Shown here: positions 32,851-45,477 of the stretch, piece after piece | Layout: each line of letters opens with the position of its first letter | How positions within the stretch are numbered: position 1 is the first letter of the stretch | Assembly (NCBI GenBank): GCA_034769895.1 | Contig: CM068367.1 | Span: forward strand, 690,732,268-690,796,267 | Direction: 5' to 3' | Length of the DNA stretch: 64,000 nucleotides | DNA from: Magicicada septendecula | Taxonomy: Eukaryota; Arthropoda; Insecta; Hemiptera; Cicadidae | Program-made: the position numbers and the translations under genes | The notes under the pieces: generated by a model | What the model saw: the letters and a program-made list of their open reading frames with translations, nothing else | What the model was told of the DNA's origin: nothing | Database searches by the model: none

Positions 32851-35800
32851 ATGTCAAGGAAACCTTCTGGAGCACAATACAGGAAAAAAGCCAAGGAGCG
32901 GCATCACAATGAAAACAGATTATCATCATTTATGTCGTCGTGGTTGACAGAAAAAGGTAAGCCCAGTATTTTTTGAATTTTTAAAAATTAGTTTAATTTA
33001 TAACATTAATTGTTGATGCTAGGCTTTGAAATGTTAAAAATGTTTGCCTTTTATCATGACAAAACTGTTTACGGGAAAATTAACAGACAACTCCAATTCC
33101 TTATTGTTCATATATCGCTCCACCCAGGGGCGTATCAACTAATTTTGAGATAGTTTACTGGCTGGGGGGATAGGAAAAGTTTCGAAAATTGGATGGAAAT
33201 TGGAAGTTTTCGAGGTTTTCTGCAGCGAAATTCAGCTCGTAATTTAACTCATTCTTAGAATAGATTTAAAAATCGTAAATAGTTGGGGAGTTTAGGGGAT
33301 CTTTAAAGAAGAGTTCAGCTCGTTATATAATTTTGTTTTCCCAGGGCATTTTTTGGGCTTTCTGGATCAACTGCGCAGCCAGGAATTTCTCCTGGGGGGG
33401 GGGGATTTGAGATTCTCTTTGTGGAAACACTGAAACTCACCCAATCCCCCAAACCCCACCACTATTGCGCGCCTCACGGCCGAAGTCAGCCGATCGCTTA
33501 CAAACATTCCCAATAATTTGCGTATTTTCCTACATTCTACACATAGCGGCGGCAAACACTCATCGAGTGAACTTGCAAAGTCACAGTTTAGGTCATGGAA
33601 TTGACATTAATACTCCTTAGTCCACTGTCAGCATGTTTTGATATGAGAACTTCTTAAACTTTTTTAAATTCTTTATTATGTAGCCCATTCAACATAAAAA
33701 AATATATTTTTTAATTTCTCTGCGGAGGGGGTTTGACCCCCAAACCCCCCTCGCTGCGCCGCTGTTCTAGATTAGAATTTAACTTGTTCTAATTTAGCCC
33801 AACCAAGAAAAAAGACGCAAATTGGGGAGCATTAAAGCTTTCTGGAACACTTCTTGTAATTTAGCCTTTTACTAGAATAATTTTGAAAATTGTACGCAAA
33901 TTGGGCATTTTTGGGGCTTTCTAGAGCGGAATTCAACTAGTTCCAATTTATCCCTCCCCCAGAAAATCAGACGCGAATCGGAGGATTTAAGGCTTTTTAG
34001 AGCACTCCTGATTTATTCCTTTTCTAAGGTATTTCAACTCGATCTAACTTGGCCTCTTTACCGAAATTTTTTTTATACTCTTAGAGGAGAAGGAGGTGGG
34101 GCTCGAGCACCCAAACCTCCCCCTTGGGTGCGCCCATGGCTCCAATATTTAGTTAAGCTTAGCTTCTCTTCTTTCTCCCACCTTACAACCCATAGAGACC
34201 TTGCCAAGATTTGTCTGTCCTCTTCGTAAATCTAGATTCATAGTTAAGTTGATGATAGTTATAACGGTACAACCCATGTTGTCGAGGGCGATGTTGTGAG
34301 ATGTTTTCAATAAAAACAAGAAGATTTTTTCTCACAATTTTAATTTTTTTATTTTTATTTTTATTTTCGTATCTTTTGGATCCAATAAAACTGATTAAAA
34401 AAATATTCTTTTTTGTCTAAGTTTGAAGATGAGGAAACATTGAGGATGTATCTATTATGAATTCAAAAGCTACCTCCGTTAAAAAAAATTTTCTTGCTTT
34501 AATTTTTTTTAAAGTATCCTATTACCTAATAGTGACCAATGAACGGTTCTAACTTTTAGGTGAGGTAAGCTGCCAACAACGAGACGAAGAAGGTTCACAA
34601 GGAGAAGAACATCCAGTTGAGGTCGACCAGTCTAACTATGTACATATGGAAGCCACGAACACTGACACTGTAAGTACTGCTAAAGATATAGAAATCGCTG
34701 AACAGCTAGCTCTCAGTAAAACGGACGATTCTGCAGTTTCGAGCATGATAGATAATAGCTCAAAAATTTATAGAAACAAAGAGCTTCAGGACTCACAGTT
34801 AGATTTTGATATTAACGACCCAGGGTCATGGCCAAGTACAATATCTGATCATCAGAGATGTTACATAACGAAAATGAGGTTAGATAAAGATAATGGACAA
34901 GAGCTAGATCTAAGTAAAAGTATGAGGGAGGGCCGTAGCCTCACAAAGGACTGGTTTTTCAAACTGTTGCCTAATGGAGAGCAAGTAAAAAGATCCTGGC
35001 TAGGTTATAGCAAGATTAAAAATGCACTATTTTGCATCGCATGTAGGCTATTTTCACAAACTTTTAAAGAATCTACAACTAGCTTGTCATTTTTAGCTAA
35101 AGAAGAGGGTTTCACCCAATGAAAAAGGTGAGTGAAAGAATTCCAGATCATGAAAATTCGCAAAATCACAAGCGTTGTTTTGTTCTTGGAAATCACTTGA
35201 AACGTCAATGAAAAAGGGAGGAATAGATAAAGAACTACGGGAACATATAGTAAGAGAAGAAACTCACTGGCGACAAGTGCTTCGCTGTATCATTGACGCA
35301 ATAGTTTGTTTAGCAAAACAAGGAGGGCCATTAAGAGGATCATCTGAGCTAGATAATTTTGGTGATCCAAGAAGTGGGAGGTTTTTAAACACAATCGATT
35401 TGATTTCCCATTACAATGCTGATTTACGTGATCATATCAATCGCCATAGAAAAGGTCAGATTGGGTATTTTTCCCACAAGATTCAAAATGAATTTCTCAC
35501 GTTAATTAGCAGCAAAGTAAGAGAAGATATTCTCAAAGATGTGAAAGATGCCAAATATTTTTCAATTATATTTGATGCTACTCCCAATATAAGCCACAAA
35601 GAACAGATGACCCAAATTGTTCGGTATATGAAAATGACTGAAACTGGGCCTGAAATAACAGAGAGTTTTATAGATTTTTTCATTATCAGTGACAAAACGG
35701 GGTTAGGAATATCGGAAGAAATTTTAAAAAAATTAGAAAATGACGGATTGGACATCAAAAATTGCAGAGGCCAGTCTTACGACAATGGAGCTAACATGGC

Positions 35801-37039
35801 TGGCATCTATAAGGGAGTTCAAACTAGAATTCTAACAGAAAATAAGCTTGCATGTTTTGTACCATGCTCAGCTCATTCATTAAATTTAGTTGGTGTGCAT
35901 GCTGCTGAGCTCTCTCCACAAGCCCAATCTTTTTTTGGCATAGTAAATCATCTGTTTGTTTTTTTGTCATCTTCTACTTCAAGATGGGAAGTTTTAAAGA
36001 AGCATGTGCCGATTTCCTTAAAATCCCTGAGTAAGACCAGATGGTCAGCAAGGAAGGAGTCGGTGGATGTTTTTCATAAGCATTTAAACGATTTGAATTA
36101 TGCTTTAGAGGAATTGGTCGAAAGTTCACTCTGTAACGCTGAATCAAAAGCGGAAGCTAGATGTTTGGCACAAAACATTTGCAAATTTGAATTTAGTGTC
36201 CTAACCTGCTTCTGGAGCAAAATGCTGCAAAAAATTGATCGCGTAAATAAATACCTACAAAGGGATGATGTCACCGTAGACACAGCTGTAAGACACATCA
36301 AGGGCTTACTAACAGATTTAGAATCAATAAGGAGCAATGCACCAGAAGATGCTATTTCGGAAGCCAGAAGAATAGCTGAAAGCCTTGATGTCCCTCAAGA
36401 ATTTGAGGAAAAACGGAAAAGGAAAAAAAGAAAATGTTTGACGAGAGGTGTGAAGATGAGATCAGTGGATTATCACAAGAAGACTTTTTTAAAGTGGGAT
36501 TGAGGGGAATATTTGACAGCATTTTAAACGACATGAATGTCCGATTTAAAGCTCTGGAAGAAGTAAACTTTAAATTTAGTTTCCTGAATGGAAAAATATT
36601 GAATAAAATGAGTGTTGCAGAGCTAAGGTTAGAAGCTGAAAAAGTCGCGGATTCCTACAAAACGGATTTGAACAAGGAAGAACTTTTTCAAGAAGTAGAA
36701 AGCTTCAAGCTCCATGCGATGGAAATTGACGACGGATTAAAAATGGCACATGCAAAGGCAATGCTCCAGATTATTTATAAACATGGGCTTCAAGATGCTT
36801 ATCCAAACTTGACTACTGCATTGACGATTTTTCTAACTTTACCAGTTACAGTTGCTTCAGCTGAAAGAAGCTTCAGTAAATTGAAAATAGTCAAAAACTA
36901 CTTGAGGAGCACAATGGAACAAGACAGACTCTCTAACTTGAGCATCATTTCTATCGAGCACCAGAGAACATCATCTATTTCTTTTGATGACATTATTAAC
37001 ACCTGTGCTGCCAAAAAAGCTCGAAAAGTGACAATTTGA
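32851..37039 (+). pseudogene. hAT transposase, two exons, three frameshifts
   Basis: Exon 1 is 32,851-32,956 (start MSRKPSGAQYRKKAKERHHN). A GT-AG intron follows (GTAAGC at 32,957, acceptor CTTTTAG ending 34,559), and exon 2 begins at 34,560 in phase. Exon 2 encodes a TTF-type zinc finger (RSWLGYSKIKNALFCIACRL near 34,990-35,050), a DUF4371/RNase H-like core (YFSIIFDATPNISHKEQ near 35,560) and a hAT C-terminal dimerisation domain (ASAERSFSKLKIVKNYLRST near 36,855-36,915). One-base frame shifts lie near 35,120, 35,185 and 36,435, the last in an A-rich run. Apart from these, the protein is nearly full length. The stop is at 37,037. Confidence 0.85.
33125..34138. mobile_element. MITE-like hAT derivative inside the hAT intron
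   Basis: The ends are CAGGGGCGTATC (33,125) and the inverse of CATGGGCGCACCC (34,138). The flanks GCTCCACC and GCTCCAAT share GCTCCA, a likely 8-bp duplication with two changes. The 1-kb interior is non-coding and carries repeated clauses ending in words like TTGGGGAG and GCTTTCTGGA. It inserted after the host hAT gained its intron. Confidence 0.65.
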
Positions 37040-37556
37040 TTTATTTAGATTCAAGAATGAATAAGGACTGTTAGTAAATTTAGTACCCAAAACTCATGTA
37101 AAAATCTAATTTGTTTTCAATGTGTTCCAAATTGAAATAGTAAAGTACTACGTGAATACTGTACCAATTTATAACCAAAATACCAAATAAACTTAAGAAT
37201 GATTTTAAGTTTAACTGAATGTCTCATTTCTTAATGTGTTACCCACTTCTGTAATTCCAGATTAACAAATGAAGAAAAAACCTTTTACTTTTTAGATTCC
37301 GTTAAAAATTATTACACAAAATACAATAGAGGAGTGCTGTAATTTCACAACTGAATTTCACTTGATCTGTTTGCACTATAGTGTAGTGTGTTGATGAGTA
37401 AAGCTACGAAGCTGTAATTAATAGCATTGACTTAAGTACAGGAAAGTATATGCTTTTGTTTTTTGTTAAATAGTTTTAAATGGAGTGAGTATGGCGTGGA
37501 GGGGGCGCCGAAATATACCCTTGCCCCGGGTGAAAGGAGGGCTAGTTCCGGCCCTG

Positions 37557-39305
37557 AGTGACCAAAATCATGCTAGAAGATAATGCTGCCACAGCATAAA
37601 TATTGTTTACAGCTGCTGCTGTACTTTTTATGCTTTTAATATTTTATAAAATGTTAGTAAGAACTTTATAAAATGACATTATTAGTTTTATTATATATTG
37701 TTTAATACTGATGTTCTAAAATTACATGTGAGACTGAAGAAGTGTATTGTTGTTCCTTCTTCTATTAACCAGGCAAGAATTACATGGCACTTGGAAATAA
37801 TATAGTTCCATGAAATTTCATATTCGTATAGGCAGAACAGCATTGGATTCTGTATAATTTTTGTCATATATTCTGCATAAGGTCAGACCACGCTTTAGAA
37901 CATACTAAATTGGACACGCATTTTTAAAAATAATTGTTCAACTTATTTTTTAATTAAATTTACTCAAAGTGAACAAAGATACCTACAAGTAGACAAATAA
38001 AAGTACTGTGAGCATTTGATAGACTTGTTTAATACTTGATTTTTATTGGTCTAGGTTTTCAAGTTTGTAGTAGTTGTAACAGTTTTTCTGTTATATGTGC
38101 AATTGAATAAGGAAAATTGTTATACAATTTATAGTCTTAAAAACCCATAACTGTTGCTGTAAACACAAATTGTATAGAAAAATTTATGAGACATTAAAAA
38201 AATTGTAACTTTTTAGTCCCTTTCAAAAGATATAATAAGCACTTAGACATTCATTATAAGTCATATGGACACTTTTCCCTCAATGTATCACCTGTCTTTT
38301 CTTGGAACAGGGTATTATATACCATATTTTGAACAATCATCTTTTAACGATGTTTTTAGAGTTAAAATATACTGTTGATTGCTCAAATTTTAATCTTGTG
38401 AGTTTTCAAATCTACCTTCCTTTTATAAGATGCTTCCAAAATTGCACATTAACCTAAAGTGCACCAGTAGCTGATAAGAATGCTGCATACTTAAGAATAG
38501 GTATTTTTAACACTTTGAAAAAAGATAAATGTAATAAAAGCTCCCAAATCCAGGAGTCTTTCATCTGGAATGCTCTGTCTATTTATAATATTTTGGAATG
38601 AGTACTCATGGCAAAAAACCTAAATGGAGTCCATAATGTTCAATTATTGATGTCCTCTTTTTGATATTAGAATTTGTTAGGAAAAGGAATAGTTGCTGCA
38701 TTTCTGAATTCATTTGCAGCATTTAAAATATTTTATTATTATTTTTAAAATAATTATTTCAAACATATGCATTTTCTTTTAATTATATTTCATCATTTGT
38801 TTTTACCATACAGTTAGAAAAAAATGTATACACTTAAGTAGACTATGTGTAAATTAAAAAAAAATGTAATTAAGTGTATTTTAAACTGAGTGAATTTTGA
38901 GTGTACATATAACACAGTGACTAAGTGGTAAACTTTTTTATAGTACTGATTCTCACATATAATTTGGATTAGTAAACTAGATATTAAATTGAATACAAAT
39001 TACAATAATTAGAATTAATGATAAACATATTCCAGCAGTATCTGTTTTATATAATGCACTAATTGTACTGTTTGTGTGCCAATAATAATGTTACATGAGT
39101 ACCTAAATTGTTGTTCTATTATATGGAAATTTCTGATAACCGAAAACTTGCCAGTCATGAGTATGTTGGATTTTAATTTTTGTATAACCATAAACACACC
39201 TTTACACAATTTTTCAAGACACTGTCATTGAATGCATAATATAAATATTATCCAGACTGTTAACATTAATGTGCATATCAAAAATATGAATTTCTACTGC
39301 AAGCA
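37557..39305. other. AT-rich spacer, nothing recognised
   Basis: About 1.75 kb with no supported gene, TIR pair or tandem array. Confidence 0.5.
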
Positions 39306-39974
39306 GTGGCGGTTCCAGCATTTCAAACGTGTGGGATCGAGGGTGGGCCAGACTGACAACTGGGTGGGCTATGCTATAAGATTTTTTTGTGTGGATAGGA
39401 GTTCATAAATAAAATTAAGTTTCACATAATGTATTTCTGCAACAAGAATGTGCGATGTTCACCCCTGCAACCACTCAACAGAATATTATTACAGATTATT
39501 TTGTGTATACTATTTCCTTGCACTTATCTTTTTTAGTCTTGTACTCTTTTCCCTCAAAATATGGCAGTCAGCCATAAAATGTAAAATAAGTAAAACACAC
39601 AATATAAAAGACATCAAGATATACGCTATTTACCCTCATGTCCAATACAATCATTTTTATTAAAACAGGTAAATTCTTTTATTATTATGGATAACACTTA
39701 GATCTATACTAGCCAGATCAAGTTTTTGGCCAATTGCCTTTCAACTGTTGTAAGACATGCTGTTGAGCCATTTATCATACGTTGTGTTCCTTAAGTAGAC
39801 TTTTTGTCTTTTAAAGCACAAAAAGACCTTTCACAGGATGTGGTCAATAAAGAAATAGTAATGACTACTTGTGCCAACTTATAAATTTCCCTCAATACTA
39901 ACTTGTACGTTTCGAGTAGCTAAAGAAGAACAGATTCATTTTGGCGTATTGTACTACTTTTCTTGTCATTGTGT
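39306..39974 (-). mobile_element. Truncated hAT end with dimerisation-domain remnant
   Basis: The terminus CAGTGGCGGTTCCAGC at 39,306 is a hAT-type end. On the minus strand at about 39,890-39,715 is a hAT C-terminal dimerisation remnant (TISLLTTSCERSFCALKDKK, then an in-frame stop). The remainder of the transposase would lie to the right but is cut off at 39,974 by the LTR of the next element. It is a different hAT lineage from the copies at 32 kb and 48-52 kb (SCERSF here, SAERSF and SVERAF there). Confidence 0.7.
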
Positions 39975-40959
39975 TGTGCCGTGTTTTTGGGGAAAACTCG
40001 ACGTCTCTATAAAGGAGCTTATATTAATATAATTAACAGCCGTTTTCGTTCTTTACTAACGCGTAATTAAGCATCGCTAAGATGTACATAAGGTGTCGCA
40101 TTCTGGTGGTGAATTAGAGTGAATAGCTTGCTCAGCGCGGAGTCATGTTAGTTCAGATCTGGGAGGCGTTGTATCAACAGCATCTACCTGGTGGAGCAAG
40201 TCTTTTGATCGTTGTAAATTCGCTATCCTCATGCATAAATAAGTGCTAAGTGATCCCCGGTAAGTGTGTTGAATATATTTTTGTTCGTTTCATCATAAAA
40301 AGATTTACATTTAGCCTAAAATTAGAGTGGATGCGAGTCGATAATGTTTAAAGTGTGAGCACGTGGCGGGCAGGTTAATGGTGGTATATCTAAGTTGTTT
40401 CAAATATTAATACAGACTAAAATATTGTATTTTATAATCTATATATATATATATATATATAATCATTCCAATTGTACAAAAGGGGTGTAAGGAAAATTAT
40501 TCTGTTATTTTATGGGACTGGCGAACTTTACGAAAATGTCTGTGAGCACGTGGTGCTGTATGCCGCACGCCTGTTTGAGTTTGTTAAGTTTGGCATACCC
40601 TCGTTATTTTGTGATTTATAATATGGTACATTTATGTTTTGTTATGAAGATAATTATATAATTATGTAGTGTTGAGGCCTTGAGTGTGTCCTGGTATTTT
40701 AAATGAGAAACTAGTTGTGAAAATGTCAAAACGGGTTATGGTGAATAGAGTGAGTTTGGTATGCTGTGGCATGCTTTTGTTTATGAATTGTAGGTCAGTG
40801 ATTTAATTATTATGCATGTATAGGGTTCCTGACCCAGTTGGAAACTTGATCCTCTCCGTTTGGGGCCATCCATCTGCCACCATGACTTAAGAAAAAAAAT
40901 GAACCTGAACTCTCTCGATTTTGGCCGCCAGGTGAGAAGCTGCCATACAGCCTGTCACA
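39975..40959 (+). repeat. First LTR of the short LTR element (985 bp)
   Basis: Starts TGTGCCGTG, ends CCTGTCACA. In the first 300 bases I counted about a dozen differences from the second LTR, all transitions, many of them C-to-T or G-to-A at CpG. It includes a (TA)n run at 40,439-40,460. Confidence 0.85.
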
Positions 40960-41968
40960 GTGGATCCCGAAAGGACACAGGGTGAACCGGGAAGTGATTC
41001 CAAGGAAATCACGACACATATTTCAAAGCTGAAGCTCTGTCAAAAGGGATAGACGGGTTGATAGGGGAAAGGGGGGGGCAAAATCTGGTGGTCTCCATGT
41101 ATGTAGGGATTGTTGTCATTCTGAGGGGGTGTGCAAGAAAATGATATGGTAGCGGGTAGATGTGCCCCACAGTCCCAGTGGTGTTCATCTACTTCAGGGA
41201 TGCGACCCTGCCTACGTGAGCCTTGGTTTTCTCCATTCATCCTTGTTTCCGGAGGGAGCCATGTCCTTACCTTTAGTCCTAGCTCTTCACCTTTCAGTGA
41301 TCCTTGCCTTTTCCTCTTCCCGATCTTCCTAACCCTCCCCGCAAAAAACAAAAAGTAAAAAAAAAATTAGAAAATGAGAAAATGTCAAAAAAAAGGAGTT
41401 AGAGAGAGGAGTGAAGCCTATGGAGTTGACGAGGTCGGTTGTGCACTTCATCAACTCTATAAGTTTTGGCATACCCTTGGATTATAGTCTCGTGGAGGCC
41501 ATCATTCCCCCCCCCCCCCCCGGTCCTGAGAATGTACGATGTGTCAGTTGTATAGAGGTGTTTTGTTTTGGTTAGACCCCCCCCCCGTGTAACTATTGGG
41601 CATGTGTCCCTGTTAAGGTTGGTATATCGGTGTCTCAAGGATGAGAGGGCAGGCCTCGGGAGGTCAGAACTCAGGGAGCTCCCGAACTTCTCTTTCTTCT
41701 TTTCTTCGTCTGTCCCTTCTTGCTGTATGCTGGCCCTGATCAGGTCAGTGTGCAGCGCCCGCACACTTTCACACGTGCACTAAAACACACTCTACACTCC
41801 TTGTTTCTATCTCTCTTTCGTTTTCCTTCTGAGCCTCTGTTCTCCTGAGGGCAGTCACTGGTGAGATTTACCGGTCTTATGGGTTTTACAAGACTATATG
41901 GGGTGTACACTGCAGGGTACCCCTGAGTTCAAGTGTGAGGCAACCAGGTTGCCCTTTTGGGGTGGGGG
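40960..41968 (+). other. Interior of the short LTR element
   Basis: About 1 kb with homopolymer C runs at 41,508-41,522 and 41,577-41,586. Open frames here (up to about 120 codons, both strands) are low in complexity and do not resemble Gag. The last 480 bases (41,487-41,968) also occur inverted at 47,940-48,419. Confidence 0.65.
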
Positions 41969-44284
41969 TGTGCCGTGTTTTTGGGGAAAACTCGGCGTCT
42001 CTATAAAGGAGCTTATATTAATATAATTAACAGCCATTTTCATTCTTTACTAACGCATAATTAAGCGTCTTTAAGATGTACGTAAGGTGTCGCATTCTGG
42101 TGGCGAATTAGAGTGAATAGCTTGCTCAGCGTGGAGTCGTGTTAGTTCAGATCTGGGAGGCATCGTATCAACAGCATCTACCTGGCGGAGCAAGTCTTTT
42201 GATCATTGTAAATTCGCTATCCTCATGCATAAATAAGCGCTAAGTGATCCCCGGTAAGTGTGTTGAATATATTTTTGTTCATTTCATCATAAAAAGATTT
42301 ACATTTAGCCTAAAATTAGAGTGGATGCAAGTCGATAATGTTTAAAGTGTGAGCACATGGCGGGCAGGTTCATGGTGGTATAACTAAGTTGTTTCAAATA
42401 TTAATACAGACTAAAATATTGTATTTTATAATCTCTATATATATAATCATTTCAATTGTACAAAAGGGGCGTAAGGAAAATTATTTTGTTATTTTATGGG
42501 ACTGGCGAACTTTATGAAAATGTCTGTGAGCACGTGGTCTGTATGCCGCACGCCTGTTTGAGTTTGTTAAGTTTGGCATACCCTCGTTATTTTGTGATTT
42601 ATAATATGGTACATTTATGTTTTGTTATGAAGATAATTATATAATTATGTAGCGTTGAGGCCTTGAGTGTGTCCTGGTATTTTAAATGAAAAACTAGTTG
42701 TGAAAATGTCAAAACGGGTTATGGTGAATAGAGTGAGTTTGGTATGCTGTTGCATGCTTTTGTTATGAATTGTAGGTCAGTGATTTAATTATTATGCATA
42801 TATAGGGTTCCTGACCCAGTTGGAAACTTGATCCTCTCCGTTTGGGGCCATCCATCTGCCACCATGACTTAAGAAAAAAAAATGAACCTGAACTCTCTCG
42901 ATTTTGGCCGCCAGGTGAGAAGCTGCTGTACAGCCTGTCACAGTAGCCCCGAGACATCGTCTGGACAAAAGCAGGTGAAATCTAAACTTTTAAAACACAC
43001 TAGGCTGTTGTGGTAGACACCATGTGTTGTGACATTCACCAGTAAAAAAAAAAACTTTACTCAGATTCAGTTATCAATTGTGCTCATGTCCATCGGGACA
43101 TAAGTTGGTTACAAACTTTATCTGTATAACTCTCAGAATGTAATTACGCCTCAAAATCATTGTGGACCCGGTGGCAGGCCAGGTGTCCGCCGATCTTTAA
43201 TTTCATACTCTTTTTTAACGGTAACGTTGTGGAATCAGAATTTTAGTGATTTATGTGGGTGTTGTTCATGGGGGGGGGGGGCATAACTGGCTGGTCGGGT
43301 CCTCTTACAAGTGATTATTTTATTGGTATATATATATTTTTTATAATTTAAAAACAGGTTGGGAGTTTTTTTTTGAGGGGTTTTAAGGGTTTTTCACTTT
43401 TTAACTAGAGGCAGTTACCTGTAGGAGGCAGTTCTCTGCAGGAACCTGACATGTTATTTAATGTTGGATCTGGTTCTGACACAGATCTGCAGCCGGGTCA
43501 GTTCAGCCTTTGTGAATTCTTGATATATATATATTTGTAACAAAGTTTAAACAAAAGATTTAACAATTTTGTAAAATTATGCCGGCTGTTTTAAAACTTA
43601 AGTGATAATTGTTTTTATCACTGTTGTAGACAGTTTTGAAAATCTTTAATTTTTGATATATTTATAATATACAATTCTTTTGATTTTATATAACCATATA
43701 GGCCGCCATGCCACTCTGACTTTGCAGTTTCTAGTCGTTGTTATCCATTCAGTTTTCTTTAAAAATTTCTTTTCATTTTAAGGGAGTTAAGGGGTTTTGC
43801 TTACTTATGAAATTATACCGGCTGTGCTGGAAACTTAAACTTATGATTGCAGTTTTGGGGCTTTATGAATAATCCAGATTTTCCTCCCAGTTATATGTGG
43901 GTTCTCTAGAATATACAGGCTGTCTGCCAGGTCGAACATGTATCTTATCCGTGATGTATATTATATGTATATGTGTCTTTATGTTCCAGTATGTGTTGTT
44001 AGTGTTAAGTGTTATAAGAGGGAATTTAAATAATTTATAGGATGTTGATTAAGGAACTTATGTGATATTTTTAATATATATATGTTCTAAAGATGTTGCA
44101 AGCTTACGAGTTTACTATATTATATTGGTGATGTTATTTTGGGGTTGGGGTTTGGATGTTAAAGAATGGTTGAGAAATGATATATTGAATATTGTAAATT
44201 ATAAATATTAATTGTATAATGTCAAACATTGAATTTGAAAATATTAAATGGAATATTAAATTATACTAGTGATTTTCGCTTGAG

Positions 44285-44328
<44 letters not shown>

Positions 44329-44413
44329 CATGTGTTTTAAGATAATAAACATGGTTAGATTGCTGGTTAACAGAGAGTTTAATTGCAAGTCCCGTCTCAC
44401 TGGACCATTGTCT
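41487..44413 (+). repeat. Left arm of a 2.9-kb inverted repeat
   Basis: The arm contains the end of the LTR-element interior, its second LTR (41,969-42,942) and a 1.47-kb non-coding segment (42,943-44,413). All of this reappears inverted at 45,478-48,419, with small differences and different (AT)n lengths. The arm ends GTCCCGTCTCACTGGACC. The segment after the LTR begins GTAGCCCCGAGA, faintly like the sequence after the first LTR (GTGGATCCCGAAA). It could therefore be the interior of a longer relative. Confidence 0.88.
41969..42942 (+). repeat. Second LTR of the short LTR element (974 bp)
   Basis: It is the closer match to the inverted copy at 46,924-47,939 than to the first LTR: most CpG-site states are shared with the inverted copy. 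It is preceded by the GGGGTGGGGG tract. Confidence 0.85.
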
Positions 44414-45477
44414 TAGTGCAATATTTCTTTTTCCCAACAATGAAAAGTACCTACTTTGAAAGGACAATTTTTCGTGTCTGTTGCAGAAGTGAAACAAAAA
44501 TTGCTGAGCGAGCTCAAGGCTACACCACAAAGTGCATTTGAAAAGCAATTTGAAGACTGAAGATTGGAAAACTGCATTTGAGAAATGCTTTCAAGACTGG
44601 GAAAATGGAAAAAGACGTTGGCATAATCCTGTTATAGCCGACTGAGACTTTCTGCAGAGAGACAAATATATGTTGATGAATAAAGGTATTATTTTTCAAA
44701 TAAATAAAAGTTGCAAGATAACTTTTGTACACTAACATTACTAGATAATTTTTATGATACACCAGTAACAAATTCTTTCGCTAGGGACGCTGTTCAGATA
44801 AATGTATGCAGGAAAACAGAAAGATTGCATATGGTTATTGTGCCTATATAATTGTGCAAAATAGTTTCCATAGGCTATAGTTATGCAAATTCCTTACTAT
44901 TTTCAAGAAATGTGTTGTGAAAAATAAATATGTACAAATATTTAGAGGTTAGATAAGTACATAAGTAGGCCTAGGCATAGGCCTAATTATTCCGAATTTT
45001 AGACAATTTTTAGAAAACTGTAGTTTATAAAAAAAAGTATTTTAACTAATATTTTTATTAAAAAAAAATGGTGTGTTCCTTATTCGACCTGCAGAATGAG
45101 TAGAAATGCAAAAAACGCAGTTTCTGCAAGTTTCGTAGCTTCCCGAGAATGGGTCATGACAGGTCTAATGTTTATTGAAAAGCTTCAAGTTTAATTAGAA
45201 AAAATTAGACAAAACATCAGAGACATTTCAGTTACTATTTTTAATAGTGTAAGTTGTCTAGTTCCAATCCGTGAAACTTTGGAACATGTGCAGATTTCTT
45301 GAAGCAGCTACCAAATCATTATATTAAGTGTCATACAGATCCTTTATATGTGAAAATTAAAATCTTAAAGAATCTGATTTACACTGTAACCCCTCTTTAA
45401 ATAATTTTTTTTTTTTTTTTTAGGGCCACTAGATATTTAAAACTAGGCAGAGGGCCTAGAAGAAGCAAAAAGGTGCT
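44414..45477 (+). other. Spacer of the large inverted repeat, with a mariner 3' fragment
   Basis: From 44,414 to about 44,700 the plus strand resembles a mariner transposase C-terminus: a VSVAEVKQKLLSELKATPQS-type stretch, then AFEKxF-D repeated twice and RRWHN. Stops and frame slips are present and part appears duplicated. The catalytic core is absent, so it was cut at the arm boundary. The rest (44,700-45,477) is AT-rich with nothing recognised and a T run near 45,405. Confidence 0.6.

Larger units (their letters stand above)
32264..37556 (+). mobile_element. hAT transposon with ZMYM/TTF-type transposase
   Basis: The ends CAGGGCCAAAACTGG (left) and the inverse of CAGGGCCGGAACTAGC (right) form hAT-like TIRs. 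Flanking bases AGTGAGAC (32,256-32,263) and AGTGACCA (37,557-37,564) share AGTGA, which fits a decayed 8-bp duplication. The GC-rich ends contrast with the AT-rich surroundings. The transposase gene spans 32,851-37,039 with one intron. A separate MITE-like element is nested in that intron. Confidence 0.8.
39975..42942 (+). mobile_element. Short LTR element without genes (TRIM-like)
   Basis: Two direct repeats starting TGTGCCGTGTTTTTGG and ending CCTGTCACA (39,975-40,959 and 41,969-42,942) surround about 1 kb. TGGATCCCGAAAGG (40,961), one base after the first repeat, is a candidate primer-binding site. GGGGTGGGGG directly before the second repeat is a very good polypurine tract. No Gag or Pol motif is found inside. 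I found no matching target duplication: after the second LTR the sequence runs into the inverted-repeat arm rather than flanking DNA. The LTRs differ by several percent, mainly transitions. Confidence 0.8.

Noticed and set aside
41040..41764. Open frames in the interior of the short LTR element as Gag
   Set aside because: Driven by homopolymers and by basic and proline-rich low complexity; no Gag or zinc-knuckle pattern, and the matching inverted copy does not preserve a frame.
44289..44325. Long (AT)n runs in the inverted-repeat arms as replication origins or promoters
   Set aside because: Simple microsatellites whose lengths differ between the arms; no supporting motif.
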